A DNA stretch of 64,000 nucleotides from Opitutus sp. GAS368 (GCF_900104925.1 NZ_LT629735.1:248001-312000), one strand, 5' to 3'; shown: positions 17,901-26,420, numbered from the stretch's first letter. The notes: generated by a model not told the origin, from the sequence alone. Numbers and translations: made by a program.

Positions 17901-20900
17901 CCGACTGGATCCTCGAGGTCGGCCCCGACGCCGGCGCGCAGGGCGGCCGCATCATCGCCGAGGGCCCGCCGGAGGAAATCGTCCGCACCGACACCGCCAC
18001 GTCGCCTTTCCTTCGTCACGCGCTGGCTGCGACCGAGCCGATGCTCGCCGCCGCCGAGGATGCCGCGCCCTATCAGGCAGCCATCGCGATGAACCCCGGC
18101 GAGCTGACCGTGCTCGGCGCCCGCGAGAACAACCTCAAGAACATCTCCGTCTCCATCCCGCACCGGCAGCTCTCGGTTGTCACCGGCGTGTCGGGCTCGG
18201 GCAAGTCCACCCTCGCCTTCGACATCATCTTTGCCGAGGGCCAGCGCCGCTTCATGGAGTCCATGTCGCCTTACGCCCGGCAGTTTGTCGAACAGCTGCC
18301 GCGCCCCGACATCGACCGGCTCAGCGGCATTCCGCCGACCGTCGCCATCGAGCAGCGCGTCACCCGTGGCTCGCGCAAGTCCACCGTCGCGACCATCACC
18401 GAGGTCGCCCAATACCTCCGCCTGCTCTACGCCCGCCTCGGCATCCAGCACCATCCCGAGACCGGCCGGGCCGTCACGCCCCTCTCGCCCGGCCAGCTGC
18501 GCCTGCTGCTCGACAAGATCCTCGCCACGCCCAAGGCGAAAAAGGCCAGGCACCTCTACCTCTGCGCCCCGCTGATCCGCGGCCGCAAGGGCCACCACGA
18601 GCCCATCGCCAAGTGGATCGGGAAACAGGGCTACGAGCTCATGCGCGCTGACGGCCGGCTGCTCCGCGTCGATACCTTCCAGAAACTCGACCGCTACAAG
18701 GAACACGATGTCGAGGTCGTGGTTGCCGACCTGAAGCGCGGCAAAGCCGCACAGCTTACAGCAAAAAGCTTAAAGCTTAAAGCCGACGAAGCGCTGAAAA
18801 CAGCGCTTCGTCTCGGCAAGGGCTCCTGCTTTCTTTTAACTCCGGCCGGAGAAATCCTGTCCTGGTTCTCGTCGACCCGCACCGACATCCTCAGCGGCGA
18901 GTCCTTCCCCGAGCTCGACCCGAAGCATTTCTCCTTCAATTCGCCGAAGGGTTGGTGCCCGACCTGCCGCGGCCACGGCCGCATCTACGACTGGATGCTG
19001 ACGCCCGACGAGGATGATGAGCGCTCCGACGAGGTCGCCGACGCCCTGCGCACGTTTGATCCCGACGACGTCTCCTCGCACGGCAAAGCCTGCCCCACCT
19101 GCCACGGCGAACGCCTCAACCGCATCGCCCGCGCCGTGCGGTTGCCCCTAAAAGGTAGGGCGAGTCGTCCCCGACGAGCTGCGGCTCATCCGGAGGATTC
19201 GCCCTACCGTGCAACCTCCATCTCCCTGCCCGAGCTGACCAAGCTCACGCCCGACGACCTGCTCGCGACTCTCCGCAACCTCCAGCTCGAGGCGCGCGGC
19301 AAGCTCATCACCCAGGACATCGTCCCACAGATCGAGGAACGCCTGCGCTTCCTCGGCCAGGTTGGCCTCGACTACCTGCAACTCGACCGCTCCACCGAAA
19401 CCCTGTCCGGTGGCGAGGCCCAGCGCATCCGGCTCGCCGCCCAGCTCGGCTCCAATCTTTCCGGCGTCCTCTATGTCCTCGACGAGCCGTCCATCGGCCT
19501 GCACGCCCGCGACAACGACCGGTTGATCGATACGCTCCTCTCGCTCCGCGACAAGGGCAACACGGTGCTCGTCGTCGAGCACGACGACGTCGTCATGGAA
19601 CGCGCCGATCGCATCATCGATCTCGGTCCCGGCGCCGGCATCCACGGCGGCACGGTGCTCGCCAACGAAAGCCCCGCCGGCATCAAGCAGAACGCCGCCT
19701 CGTTGACCGGTCTCTTCCTGGCCAGGGGCATTCCGCATCCGCTGCGCGGCGAATACCGCGATGTAGGGGCGCCGCTTGACGGCGCCCGCGGGCGTCCACA
19801 AGGGACGCCCCTACAAAAAACCGACTGGCTCGAACTGAGCGGCGCCCGTTACCGCAACCTGCAGGACCTCACCCTGCGCCTGCCCCTCGGCCGGCTGACG
19901 CTGGTTTGCGGCCCGAGCGGCGCCGGCAAGTCCACCCTTTTCCGCGACCTGCTGCACCCGGCCGTCTCGTGCGCCATCAAAAAGAAAAAAACCAGGCTCA
20001 CCGGCCGGGATTTCGTGCGCTTGGCCGGATTTGAATCTGATGGAGACGCGGCGACCCCGCCGCGAGCGGACGTTCGCGGGCGGGGTCGCCCGCGCTCCAG
20101 TGCAGAGCCTTTCCTCACCCTCACCGGCGCGAACCACTTCCGCACCGTCGTCGAGGTGGACCAGTCGCCCATTGGCAAGACGCCGCGCTCCACGCCGGCC
20201 ACCTACCTCGGCATCTTCGACCTCATCCGGCAGTTCTTCGCCTCGCTGCCCGAGGCCAAGATGCGCGGCTACAGCGCCAGCCGGTTCTCGTTCAATGTCG
20301 CCGGCGGCCGCTGCGAGACCTGCTCCGGGGCCGGCCGCATCAAGCTCGAGATGGCATTCATGCCCGACTCCTACCTGCCCTGCGACGCCTGCGGCGGCTC
20401 GCGCTTCGGCCCGGAACTCGCCGACATCGCGTGGAAGGGCAAGACCATCGGGGAGGTGTTGAAGCTCTCCTTCGACGAGGCCGCGGTGTTTTTCGACTTC
20501 CACTCGCAGCTCTCGCAGGTCTGCAAACTGATGGTCGATTGCGGCCTCGGTTACCTGACGCTCGGCCAGAGCAGCCCGTCGCTCTCCGGCGGCGAGGCCC
20601 AGCGCCTCAAGCTTGTCACGGAACTCACCAAGGGCCTGGCCACCTACAAGGAGCGCTCGCACAACATCGCCGTCCGGAACCTCTACCTGCTCGAGGAGCC
20701 GACGATCGGTCTGCACCTGAGCGACTGCGAGAAACTCATCCGGGTGCTGCACAGTCTCGTGGACCAGGGCCACACCGTGGTCGTCATCGAACACCACCTC
20801 GACCTGCTCGCGGAGGCCGATTATATCGTCGAACTCGGGCCCAACGGCGGCCCTACCGGCGGCGAAATCATGTATCAGGGTCCGCTGGCCGGCCTGCTCA

Positions 20901-20953
20901 GGGTGCGGAAAAGCCCAACGGCTCCGTATCTGCGCGCCAAACTGAAAACGTAG
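14936..20953 (+). CDS. uvrA: Double-length UvrA (four ABC modules), excinuclease ABC subunit A
   Basis: 2005 aa, about twice a usual UvrA (~940). Four Walker A loops are seen: GLSGAGKSS (40), GVSGSGKST (~726 and ~1083), GPSGAGKST (~1658). There are four LSGGE signatures (~544, 914, 1489, 1882), and four zinc-module regions with CxxCxG pairs such as [27 protein letters not shown] and CETCSGAGR. So two complete UvrA units are fused head-to-tail, as in Chlamydia. It detects DNA lesions and loads UvrB. About seven stretches are palindromic or AT-rich insertions translated in frame (listed separately). The frame opens at 14897, but the ATG at 14936 fits. The IS lies 105 bp upstream and may affect expression. 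Confidence 0.93.
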   Translation: MPPVPTTSAPESIRLRGVRQNNLKGFDLDLPLGKFVVVTGLSGAGKSSLVFDTLHAEGQRRYVETFSAYTRQFLDLLDKPKVDSIENIRPSIAIEQSNTVKTSRSTVGTMTELTDFAKVWFSHVADCYDPATGEKVEDDNPQTIWAKTHAAFPSESSGHPLPGDGPDKSRAGSSQQRGAATLLLCFRIAKPDNLKWTEVLTSIKGQGYTRVLTPAAQRRTSRLQPPTSSEETVLHKLDDLLAAKPDSALKNVSHLFVIQDRLLISAENKSRFLEACESALHFGKGEVFLFANHKSEIVNHKFLEAGHYSRGLHSPKTGRTFRAASPGLFSFNSPLGACPKCRGFGRVIDIDYRLAIPDHSLSIAEGAIRPWEGEIYGESKKDLMQFAKKVGLPVNVPFAALTPAQKTFVLDGSPGYDGETNHWPKYWYGLKGFFRYLEKTTYKMHVRVFLSRYRAYNPCPDCHGARLQPDALCWKWRGRTLPELYQLPISELLAAVSSDTTLASRASGHEAHSASIAHDSIVTRLRYLAQVGLGYLTLDRTSRTLSGGEVQRVNLTSCLGTSLVDTLFVLDEPSVGLHPRDIDRLLGIIRTLTDTGNTVVVVEHDEAMIRAADHVIEVGPEPGARGGHIVFQGTVGGMLASPTSITGAYFSGRQRIDAPAQRRPVDWRRDYQSRGLPTADPMPRGTDSPASIKPVAKWLSFKNASKHNVRNLSFRLPLQRLVCLSGVSGSGKSTLLDNVICQGLLTQRSLMTEDPAEIEAVKSDLTFSEVVLVDQSPLSRTPRSNPALYCEAWELIRELYATVPAAQEAGFNASSFSFNSGDGRCDNCQGLGSERVEMQFLSDVFVPCPICEGKRFKPEVRAITWNGHSVADLLATTVGDSLAIFADHPEIHRRLAALDEVGLGYLPLGQPLNTLSGGESQRLKLVRYLSDFTDEATTIAQGALLLLDEPTTGLHRHDVKRLLAVLQRIVDRGHSIVLIEHNLDVLKSADWILEVGPDAGAQGGRIIAEGPPEEIVRTDTATSPFLRHALAATEPMLAAAEDAAPYQAAIAMNPGELTVLGARENNLKNISVSIPHRQLSVVTGVSGSGKSTLAFDIIFAEGQRRFMESMSPYARQFVEQLPRPDIDRLSGIPPTVAIEQRVTRGSRKSTVATITEVAQYLRLLYARLGIQHHPETGRAVTPLSPGQLRLLLDKILATPKAKKARHLYLCAPLIRGRKGHHEPIAKWIGKQGYELMRADGRLLRVDTFQKLDRYKEHDVEVVVADLKRGKAAQLTAKSLKLKADEALKTALRLGKGSCFLLTPAGEILSWFSSTRTDILSGESFPELDPKHFSFNSPKGWCPTCRGHGRIYDWMLTPDEDDERSDEVADALRTFDPDDVSSHGKACPTCHGERLNRIARAVRLPLKGRASRPRRAAAHPEDSPYRATSISLPELTKLTPDDLLATLRNLQLEARGKLITQDIVPQIEERLRFLGQVGLDYLQLDRSTETLSGGEAQRIRLAAQLGSNLSGVLYVLDEPSIGLHARDNDRLIDTLLSLRDKGNTVLVVEHDDVVMERADRIIDLGPGAGIHGGTVLANESPAGIKQNAASLTGLFLARGIPHPLRGEYRDVGAPLDGARGRPQGTPLQKTDWLELSGARYRNLQDLTLRLPLGRLTLVCGPSGAGKSTLFRDLLHPAVSCAIKKKKTRLTGRDFVRLAGFESDGDAATPPRADVRGRGRPRSSAEPFLTLTGANHFRTVVEVDQSPIGKTPRSTPATYLGIFDLIRQFFASLPEAKMRGYSASRFSFNVAGGRCETCSGAGRIKLEMAFMPDSYLPCDACGGSRFGPELADIAWKGKTIGEVLKLSFDEAAVFFDFHSQLSQVCKLMVDCGLGYLTLGQSSPSLSGGEAQRLKLVTELTKGLATYKERSHNIAVRNLYLLEEPTIGLHLSDCEKLIRVLHSLVDQGHTVVVIEHHLDLLAEADYIVELGPNGGPTGGEIMYQGPLAGLLRVRKSPTAPYLRAKLKT
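15391..15408. repeat. Hairpin insertion inside uvrA (CCCGAGC/GCTCGGG)
   Basis: CCCGAGC-GAAA-GCTCGGG, a perfect 7-bp stem, opens a low-similarity loop encoded by about 15390-15472 ([15 protein letters not shown]...) between two conserved UvrA segments (DNPQTIW and LCFRIAKP). Further short hairpins follow in the same stretch. Confidence 0.6.
15809..15841. repeat. AT-rich word inserted in uvrA
   Basis: A GC-poor stretch encoding [11 protein letters not shown] within GC-rich uvrA. It contains AATCGTAAATCATAA (15823-15837), which occurs exactly again in the intergenic gap at 55476-55490. Confidence 0.65.
16934..17009. repeat. 76-bp palindromic element inside uvrA
   Basis: TGGAGGCGGGACTA (16934-16947) pairs perfectly with TAGTCCCGCCTCCA (16996-17009), and an inner stem CAGTCCCGCG/CGCGGGACTG lies within. 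It is translated in frame between the two halves of the first UvrA unit. No second copy is in the window. Confidence 0.85.
18752..18811. repeat. AAGCTTAAAGC words plus hairpin inside uvrA
   Basis: Repeated AAGCTTAAAGCTTAAAGC is followed by a perfect 11-bp hairpin ACGAAGCGCTG-AAAA-CAGCGCTTCGT (18786-18811). Encodes [18 protein letters not shown], which is low-complexity beside conserved UvrA sequence. Confidence 0.6.
19154..19208. repeat. GGTAGGGCGA element inside uvrA (orientation 1)
   Basis: Outer stem GGTAGGGCGAGTC / GATTCGCCCTACC with inner hairpins (TCGTC/GACGA, ATCC/GGAT). Its reverse complement is nearly identical to the element inside mnmA at 38662-38726. Translated in frame as [19 protein letters not shown]. 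Confidence 0.88.
19762..19815. repeat. TGTAGGGGCG element inside uvrA, 54 bp
   Basis: Ends TGTAGGGG...CCCCTACA enclose hairpins GGCGCCG/CGGCGCC and GGGCGTCC/GGGACGCCC. The length is exactly 18 codons. Related to the intergenic copy at 37522-37572. Confidence 0.9.
20041..20099. repeat. TGGAGACGCG palindromic element inside uvrA
   Basis: TGGAG...CTCCA ends, then GGCGACCCCGCC / GGCGGGGTCGCC (12-bp perfect) and an inner CGCGA/TCGCG. Encodes [20 protein letters not shown] in the fourth ABC module. Confidence 0.85.
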
Positions 20954-20998
20954 CGCAACGCGCTTGCCGCGCCATAGCTCCGCTGGAGCGACGGCGGG

Positions 20999-21034
20999 AC
21001 CGCGCCCTATCTGCGGGAGAAGCTGAAACGGTAA
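20999..21034 (+). other. Vestigial copy of the uvrA C-terminal end
   Basis: In the same frame as uvrA, 45 bp after its stop, stands a second tail encoding TAPYLREKLKR-stop, parallel to the real end [11 protein letters not shown]-stop. The spacer contains AGCTCCGCTGGAGCGACGGC, related to the intergenic element behind the tRNA. It suggests that a repeat insertion displaced the original end of the gene. Confidence 0.7.
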
Positions 21035-21109
21035 TTGGAGGGCCCGTGTCCCTGCGGGCCGTTCGGACGGCATAACCAATTCCCGGCCCGCAGGGACGCG
21101 GGCCCTTCA
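21035..21109. repeat. Intact GGAGGGCCCG palindromic element
   Basis: GGAGGGCCCGTGTCCCTGCG faces CGCAGGGACGCGGGCCC across a short centre containing CATAACCAAT. It is the reference for the IS-interrupted copy (13404/14835) and for a half copy at 55426-55454. Confidence 0.85.
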
Positions 21110-21203
21110 CCAATCCTACCCAATGGTCCAGGGCAGGTTCGGCACGATCTCTCGGCGCCGGCCCGCCGGAACCGGCCGGTGGCTCGCCTGTCGCAATTCA
21201 CCC

Positions 21204-22049
21204 ATGATCGGTGTTTTGCTTCGAGTACATGATCGCATGGCGGACCTGGCGGTCTGCGTCGACCTGATCCGGAAATACTGGAACCGGGACCGCTACCATC
21301 TCGTGGTCGTCTCGAATGGCCGGCCCGCGGGGCATCGACTGCCGGAGTCCGTCAGGGCGGCCGCCGACCGCTGCGTGGAACTGGAGCGCAACTCCGGGCA
21401 TCTCCAGGGCAACGCGCAATTGGTTCAGGCGGGGCTGGGGCATATCCCGGCCGAATGCCGCTACACCGTGTTGCTCGAAGCCGACACCTGGGTCTTCTCG
21501 GACGCGCTGGTGCAAAAATATGTCCGCCGGCTGGCGGCCGCGAACGCCGTCTGGGCCAGCGCCGAGTGGATCGAAAAGCGCTGGTCGCTGGGCCTGGATT
21601 TCGCAGTCGTGGAGACCGCCTACCTGCAGGGTAATCCGCAAACGTTCAACTACACCACCGACGCAGAATCGTGGGTCTGCCACCGCCTGCGGGCCGAGGG
21701 CCGGCGCTTCATCTACATCACTGAGAACATGCCCGTGCATCAGCCGAAGTGTCTGAAGTTTTTTGGTCAACGCCATGGTGGACGGTTCCGCAGCTTTCCC
21801 CGCGCCGGCATGGTCACGCACCACCTCGAGGATCTGCCGCACGGCCTGGAAACCAAGCAATACCTCGCGAACGTCTGTCTCGGCCGCCGGGAATTTCCCC
21901 TCGGCGACGAGCCAACCATTCGCCGCGAACATCGGCGGCTCCGGATGTTGATGACCCTGGCCGCCTGCGTGCCGCGCTCCCGTTGGTATCGGTCCAAGCA
22001 GAGGGGTGTCCCGGCGGACGCCCCGTCCCTGCGGACGGCCGGGCAATAG
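21204..22049 (+). CDS. Hypothetical protein, possible glycosyltransferase
   Basis: 281 aa. Residues MIGVLLRVHDRMADLAVCVD and VVVSNGRP suggest a GT-A-like nucleotide-binding N-terminus, and YTVLLEADTWVF contains a DxD-like acidic EAD that could hold a metal and nucleotide-sugar. The rest (ESWVCHRLRAEGRRFIYITE) is unfamiliar. The frame is open from 21123, but that part overlaps no conserved sequence; the ATG at 21204 begins the recognisable fold. No neighbours of a sugar pathway; function unassigned. Confidence 0.5.
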   Translation: MIGVLLRVHDRMADLAVCVDLIRKYWNRDRYHLVVVSNGRPAGHRLPESVRAAADRCVELERNSGHLQGNAQLVQAGLGHIPAECRYTVLLEADTWVFSDALVQKYVRRLAAANAVWASAEWIEKRWSLGLDFAVVETAYLQGNPQTFNYTTDAESWVCHRLRAEGRRFIYITENMPVHQPKCLKFFGQRHGGRFRSFPRAGMVTHHLEDLPHGLETKQYLANVCLGRREFPLGDEPTIRREHRRLRMLMTLAACVPRSRWYRSKQRGVPADAPSLRTAGQ

Positions 22050-22080
22050 AAGCCGAAAGGCGAAGATATCTTTCCGCGCC

Positions 22081-23217
22081 CTACCCCGCCGCCAACGGCA
22101 GGCTCGGGGCGATCCCGAGGCTGAGGCCCGCCTCGCTAACGCCGCCCGTCTCGCGCTCCATCCACGCGGCAAAGGCGATCATGCCGGCATTGTCGCCGGT
22201 GTGCTGTGGCAGCGCGCGGAAGAAGGGTAGATTCTGCGCCTGCGCGACCTTCGCCAGCTCGGCTTGCAGGGTCTGGTTGTTCGCGACGCCACCCGACAAG
22301 CCGAAGCTGCGGTAGGCATTGGATGCCTCACTGTAGGGCGGGGTCTCCGCACCCCGCCTTGCCGCCGCCGCCACGTCCGACTTAGGCGGGATACGGTGGT
22401 CCCGCCCTACAAAATTCCGCTCCAGCGCCAGGCCGGACTTGCGCACGAGCGCATTGAATACCGCCGCCTGGTAGCTGGCGCAGAGGTCGGCCTTGCGTCG
22501 CTCGATGTCAGCCGGCGCCATTTTTTGCAACTGGTAGCGCAGGCTGGTTTTCAATCCCGAGAAACTGAACTCCAGCGACGACCGCTGGGCGACAGCCTTG
22601 GGAAACTCGAACGCCGCCGCATTGCCCGTCGCCGCCAGCTTCTCGACCTGCGGCCCGCCGGGATAACCCAGCCCGAGCAGCTTGGCACCCTTGTCGAGCG
22701 CCTCGCCGGCGGCGTCGTCCATGGTCGAGGCCAGCAGTGTGATGCACCGCAACTCGTCGATGCTGAAAAGCGCCGTGTTGCCGCCGGACACGAGGAGTCC
22801 GAGGTGCGGCAAAAGTTTTTCGAATCCCTCCGCGAAGTCCGCCGGCCCCGCCGCCTGCAGGGCGATGAACGGCGAGAAGGCGTGCGCCCGGAGATGATTC
22901 ACCCCGACAACCGGCACGCCCCACGCCAGGCCGAGGCTCTTCGCCGCGGCCAGGCCCATCGCGAGGCACGCGGCCAGGCCCGGGCCGTTGGTGACAGCGA
23001 TCTGCGTGATCCTTTCCGCCGGCACGGCGGCCAGCGCCCGGGCCAGCAGCGGACCGAAGTGCGACAGGTGCTCCCGGCTGGCCAGGTCGGGCACGACGCC
23101 GCCATAGGCCTCGTGCAGGGTGATCTGGCTGTGCACCCACTCGCCCACGAGACCACGCGCCGGATCGAAGACGGCCACCGCCGTCTCGTCGCAGGAACTT
23201 TCGAGGGCGAGGATCAT
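22081..23217 (-). CDS. tsaD: tRNA N6-threonylcarbamoyladenosine transferase TsaD
   Basis: 378 aa, longer than the usual ~340. Starts ILALESSCDETAVAV, with NGPGLAACLAMGL, metal-binding HLRAH (about 106-110), VSGGNTAL, and GLSGGVANNQTL/DNAGMIAFAAW at the C-terminus. It transfers the threonylcarbamoyl group to A37 of ANN-decoding tRNAs. The extra length comes from residues about 269-295 (FVGRDHRIPPKS...RRGAETPPYS), encoded by a palindromic element at 22332-22411 inserted in a loop before the conserved GLSGGV strand. Confidence 0.95.
   Translation of the reverse strand: MILALESSCDETAVAVFDPARGLVGEWVHSQITLHEAYGGVVPDLASREHLSHFGPLLARALAAVPAERITQIAVTNGPGLAACLAMGLAAAKSLGLAWGVPVVGVNHLRAHAFSPFIALQAAGPADFAEGFEKLLPHLGLLVSGGNTALFSIDELRCITLLASTMDDAAGEALDKGAKLLGLGYPGGPQVEKLAATGNAAAFEFPKAVAQRSSLEFSFSGLKTSLRYQLQKMAPADIERRKADLCASYQAAVFNALVRKSGLALERNFVGRDHRIPPKSDVAAAARRGAETPPYSEASNAYRSFGLSGGVANNQTLQAELAKVAQAQNLPFFRALPQHTGDNAGMIAFAAWMERETGGVSEAGLSLGIAPSLPLAAG
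22332..22411. repeat. TGTAGGGCGGG element inside tsaD
   Basis: Ends TGTAGGGCGGG...CCCGCCCTACA with an inner GCGGGGTCTCCGCACCCCGC hairpin. Same family as 26421-26500 at the murJ 3' end. It stays open in the tsaD frame. Confidence 0.9.
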
Positions 23218-23226
23218 GGGGTATGC

Positions 23227-23276
23227 TGTAGCGGCGCTCTATGAGCGCCGGACGGCGGTCGCAGACCGCCGCTACA
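23227..23276. repeat. Intergenic palindromic element, GTAGCGGCGCTC family, copy 3 (best)
   Basis: The cleanest copy: TGTAGC...GCTACA closes two perfect hairpins, GGCGCTC-TAT-GAGCGCC and GGCGGTC-GCA-GACCGCC, so the single strand can fold as a three-way junction. Lies between ctpA and tsaD. Confidence 0.9.
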
Positions 23277-23299
23277 GGAGAACTTTGCTTTGTCGCTTA

Positions 23300-24559
23300 T
23301 CATTGCCCTCTCGCGGCCAGCACGCCCGTCAGGACCTCGGTGGCGGCGTTGAGCTGGGCGTCCTCGATCCGCGTGAAGCCGAAACGCTCGTTGAATTCCG
23401 CCGGCGCCGTGAGGTCCGGCCGCGACTGCTGCAGGCGGATCTTGCTCTCGTCGTCCGCCGAGACCTCCACCTCGACCTGCGGCTGGATGCCCTTCTCGTG
23501 GATGGTGATGCCGCTGGGCGTGTAGTAGCGCGCGGTGGTGAGCTTCAGGCCCTCGCCGTTCTGCAGTGCGATGACACTCTGGACGGACCCCTTGCCGAAG
23601 CTCTTCTCGCCGACGATGACGGCCCGCTTCGTGTCCTTCATGGCCCCCGAGACGATCTCGGCCGCGCTGGCCGTGCCGCCATTGACCAGGATGGCCATCG
23701 GATACCTGCGCGACGCGTGGCCGCCGTCCGCGTTGAAGTTCTCGCGCGACTCCGGAGTGCGGCCCTGCGTGTAGACGATGAGCTCGCCCTTCTCGAAAAA
23801 CTCGTTGCAGACGTCGATGGCCGCGTCGACCAGGCCGCCCGGGTTGTTGCGCAGGTCGATCACCAGCCCGCGCAGGCCCTGCTTCTCCAGGCCCACCAGC
23901 GCCGCCTGGAATTCCTTGCCGGTGCGCTCGCTGAACTGCGTGATCTGCAGGTAGCCGAGGCCGCCGGGCAGCATGGTCGCGTTGCGCACGCTCTCGAGGC
24001 GGATGCGAGCGCGCAGGAGCGGAAAGTCGAGCGTCTGCTTCGTGGACGGCCGGAAGATCGTGACCGTCACGAGCGTGTCCGGCTCGCCGCGCACGAGCTT
24101 CACCGTCTTTTCGATGGTGGGATTCTCGATGGACTTGCCGTCGATCTTCAGCAGGCGGTCGCCGCGCCGGAGGCCGGCGTGCTCGGCCGGGGTGCCGGCG
24201 ATGGGCGTGATGATGACGATCTGGTTGTCGCGCATCTCCACCTGGATGCCGACGCCGCCGAAGGCGTTGGTCATCTCCTCCTCGGTCTCCTGGTAGGCAT
24301 CGGCCCGCAGAAACTGGGAATGCGGGTCGAGCTGGCTCAGCAGGCCGTCGAGGGCCGCGCGGGTAAGGTCGTCGTAGCTGGCGGAGGCGTCGCCCACGTA
24401 GTTTTCCTTCACCAGCTGCAGCACCTCGCGGAAATACTTCACGTTGCGGTCGCGGTCGCGGTCCGGCCACCAGCTGGGCGCGCCGCTGCGGGCCGCGATC
24501 TGGGCGAGCCCGTAGCCGGCAAAGACGGCGGTGGCGATGAGCAGGAAGCGTTTAAGCAT
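23300..24559 (-). CDS. ctpA: C-terminal processing peptidase, S41 family
   Basis: 419 aa. An N-terminal membrane anchor/signal (LKRFLLIATAVFAGYGLAQI), a helical region (FREVLQLVKENYVGD), a PDZ domain (GGVGIQVEMRDNQIVIITPI; GLRRGDRLLKIDG) and the S41 catalytic core with the Ser in NGGTASAAEIV (about 290) and the Lys in GEKSFGKGSVQ (about 315). It trims C-termini of envelope proteins in the periplasm. The frame extends upstream to 24631, but the ATG at 24559 starts the signal sequence; the next gene is divergent from 24594. Confidence 0.93.
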   Translation of the reverse strand: MLKRFLLIATAVFAGYGLAQIAARSGAPSWWPDRDRDRNVKYFREVLQLVKENYVGDASASYDDLTRAALDGLLSQLDPHSQFLRADAYQETEEEMTNAFGGVGIQVEMRDNQIVIITPIAGTPAEHAGLRRGDRLLKIDGKSIENPTIEKTVKLVRGEPDTLVTVTIFRPSTKQTLDFPLLRARIRLESVRNATMLPGGLGYLQITQFSERTGKEFQAALVGLEKQGLRGLVIDLRNNPGGLVDAAIDVCNEFFEKGELIVYTQGRTPESRENFNADGGHASRRYPMAILVNGGTASAAEIVSGAMKDTKRAVIVGEKSFGKGSVQSVIALQNGEGLKLTTARYYTPSGITIHEKGIQPQVEVEVSADDESKIRLQQSRPDLTAPAEFNERFGFTRIEDAQLNAATEVLTGVLAARGQ

Positions 24560-24593
24560 GACTTTAGGTGGCCACAAATGGTTGAGTTGGCAA

Positions 24594-25580
24594 ATGGCTT
24601 CCTCGTCCGACTTTTTTGAAATCTTCGCCACCGAGCCCGGGGTGGCGGCCGGGGTGCCTTTTGCCCGCTACATGGAGCTGGCGATGTATCACCCGGCGGC
24701 GGGCTACTACACGCGGGACTTCAAGCGCGTCGGGCGGGACGAAAAGGCGGATTTTTTCACCGCCACGACGTTCAGCCCGGTCTTCGGCGAGCTGGTGGTC
24801 GCCGCCGCCGCCAAGCTGCTCGCGCCGGCGAAAGCCGCCGACTACACCTTCGTCGAGGTCGCCGCCGAGCCCGGCGCCGGCATCCTGCGCGACCTGCCGC
24901 ACCCCTTTGCGGGCTACCAGACCATCTCCTACGGCCAGCCGTTCGTTTTCCCGGCCCAGAGCGTGGTTTTCTCCAACGAGCTGTTCGATGCCCAACCCTT
25001 CCACCGCGTGGTCTGGCGCGAGGGCCGCTGGCGCGAGCTCGGCGTGGCGCTGCACGGCCGCCACCTGCGCGAGGTGGAACTGCCGGAGTTCTCGCCCGCG
25101 CTGGCCGCCTACGCCGACCGGTTGCCAAAGACGGCGGATGAAAACTACCACATTGACCTGCCCATCGGGACGGTGCCGATCCTGGAGCGCCTCGTCGGGC
25201 CGAAGTGGTCCGGCCTGTTCCTCGCCTTCGACTACGGCAAGTTCTGGGCCGAACTCGCCGAACATGCGCCCGCCGGCACCTTGCGCACCTATCACCGCCA
25301 GAAAATGGGCTCCGACCTCTACGCCCGGCCGGGCAAGCAGGACATCACCGGCCACGTCTGCTGGGATTGGCTGGAGGATGGCCTTGTCCGGTCCGGCTTT
25401 GGCGAGACCCGGGTCGACTCCCAGGAGAGTTTCTTCATGAATCAGGCCAGCGAAGCGCTCGCGGCCATCACGAAGGCCGAGGCCAGCAGTTTCAGCCCGC
25501 GGAAAAGGATGGTCATGCAGCTGCTCCATCCCGCCAACATGGGACAGAAGTTTCAGGCCCTGCACGCTTTACGCAAGTAA
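24594..25580 (+). CDS. MidA/NDUFAF7-like SAM-dependent methyltransferase
   Basis: 328 aa. PFARYMELAMYHPAAGYYTRDF, then TATTFSPVFGELVVAAAAKL, then VEVAAEPGAG and VFSNELFDAQPFHRV, match the PF02636 family (PF.xYMxxxLYHPxxGYY; FGExxA; NELxDAxP). The mitochondrial member methylates an arginine of complex I; the bacterial role is not established. The start at 24594 excludes an upstream ATG (24531) that would overlap ctpA. Divergent from ctpA with only 34 bp between, so the promoters overlap. Confidence 0.82.
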   Translation: MASSSDFFEIFATEPGVAAGVPFARYMELAMYHPAAGYYTRDFKRVGRDEKADFFTATTFSPVFGELVVAAAAKLLAPAKAADYTFVEVAAEPGAGILRDLPHPFAGYQTISYGQPFVFPAQSVVFSNELFDAQPFHRVVWREGRWRELGVALHGRHLREVELPEFSPALAAYADRLPKTADENYHIDLPIGTVPILERLVGPKWSGLFLAFDYGKFWAELAEHAPAGTLRTYHRQKMGSDLYARPGKQDITGHVCWDWLEDGLVRSGFGETRVDSQESFFMNQASEALAAITKAEASSFSPRKRMVMQLLHPANMGQKFQALHALRK

Positions 25581-25665
25581 GGCCCGCAAATCACGGTTGG
25601 TCAAAATTCCCTTGCTAAGGCGAAGAGCGGACCTTTACTCCTCAACCTTTAACTCAAGAAACACC

Positions 25666-25896
25666 ATGGCACGAATTTGCGCTATCACCGGTAAACGCCC
25701 GACCAAGGGCAAGATCATCAACCGCAAGGGTCAGTCCAAGAAGAGCGGCGGCATCGGCACGCACGTCACCAGCATGACGACCCGCCTCTTCCGCCCGAAC
25801 CTGCAGTGGATCAAGGTCAAGCTCCCCAACGGCGGCACCAAGCGCATGTGGGTCTCGGTCAAGGCCATCAAGGCCGGCCTCGTGCAGAAGGCCTGA
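25666..25896 (+). CDS. rpmB: Large ribosomal subunit protein bL28
   Basis: 76 aa: MARICAITGKRPTKGKIINR, HVTSMTTRLFRPNLQWIKVK, VSVKAIKAGLVQKA. Full bL28 length, no zinc-binding cysteine pair beyond the single C in RICAITG. The ATG at 25666 is the family start although the frame opens earlier. Followed 20 bp later by a strong terminator, so it is a single-gene transcript or the end of one starting upstream. Confidence 0.96.
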   Translation: MARICAITGKRPTKGKIINRKGQSKKSGGIGTHVTSMTTRLFRPNLQWIKVKLPNGGTKRMWVSVKAIKAGLVQKA

Positions 25897-25915
25897 GTTC
25901 GCCCTCCCTTTTCGA

Positions 25916-25943
25916 CCCGCAGCCGCAAGCTGCGGGTTTTTTT
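25916..25943 (+). terminator. Rho-independent terminator of rpmB
   Basis: Stem CCCGCAGC/GCTGCGGG (8 bp perfect), loop CGCAA, then seven T (25937-25943). Confidence 0.95.
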
Positions 25944-25958
25944 GTGGGTGGGGTCAGA

Positions 25959-26072
25959 GGTGGCACACGGCCTCCGGACGAGTTGGTAGGGCGCGGACTC
26001 CGCTCCGCGCCCATCGCGGTAGGGGCCAGTGCCCCCAACGGCCCAGGGCGCTTGAAGGCAAGCGCCCCTACC
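25959..26072. repeat. Composite of three palindromic fragments
   Basis: A half of the GGTGGAACC-type element (ACACGGCCTCCGGACGAGTT, near 25968), then GGTAGGGCGCGGACTCCGC (about 25985), then a complete GGTAGGGGCC...GCGCCCCTACC element at 26018-26072. The last one's sequence nearly equals the reverse complement of 45286-45340. Confidence 0.8.
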
Positions 26073-26104
26073 TGCCAACTGAGGTCCGGCGACGAGCGCC
26101 GACC

Positions 26105-26383
26105 CTATAACAGATCCGCGAACTCTTTGTGCCGCTCGATGAACCGCGCCACGTAGGAACACTGCGGAACAACCTTCCGCCCCGCCGCCCGCGCCTCCGC
26201 CAGCGCCGTCCGCACGAGTTTCTCCGCGATGCCCCGGCCGCGCAGCTCCGGCGGCACGAGGGTGTGGGTGAAGACCATTTTCCCATCGGCCAGCTCGTAT
26301 TCGCAGATGGATCGGTGACCGTCCACCACCGCCTCGTAGCGGTGGGCGGCGACGTTGTGCGTCACGGTGACTGATTCGAACAT
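26105..26383 (-). CDS. Small GNAT-like N-acetyltransferase (YjdJ/NATD1 type)
   Basis: 92 aa. The acetyl-CoA loop is visible in HTLVPPELRGRGIAEKLVRT (Q/RxxGxG/A: RGRGIA), preceded by ADGKMVFTHT and followed by VVPQCSYVARFIERHKEFADLL. This is the compact COG2388 family, whose substrate is unknown. Convergent with rpmB and separated from murJ by 76 bp holding a repeat. Confidence 0.85.
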   Translation of the reverse strand: MFESVTVTHNVAAHRYEAVVDGHRSICEYELADGKMVFTHTLVPPELRGRGIAEKLVRTALAEARAAGRKVVPQCSYVARFIERHKEFADLL

Positions 26384-26420
26384 GCGACCACTATTGCGCC
26401 GGCGACCCGGCTGTCAAAAT

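Noticed and set aside
14930-18706. A 1258-aa open frame on the minus strand opposite uvrA
   Set aside because: It lies antisense to a gene with clear UvrA motifs and consists of Ala/Gly/Arg/Val/Leu-rich low-complexity sequence typical of the reverse strand of high-GC genes.
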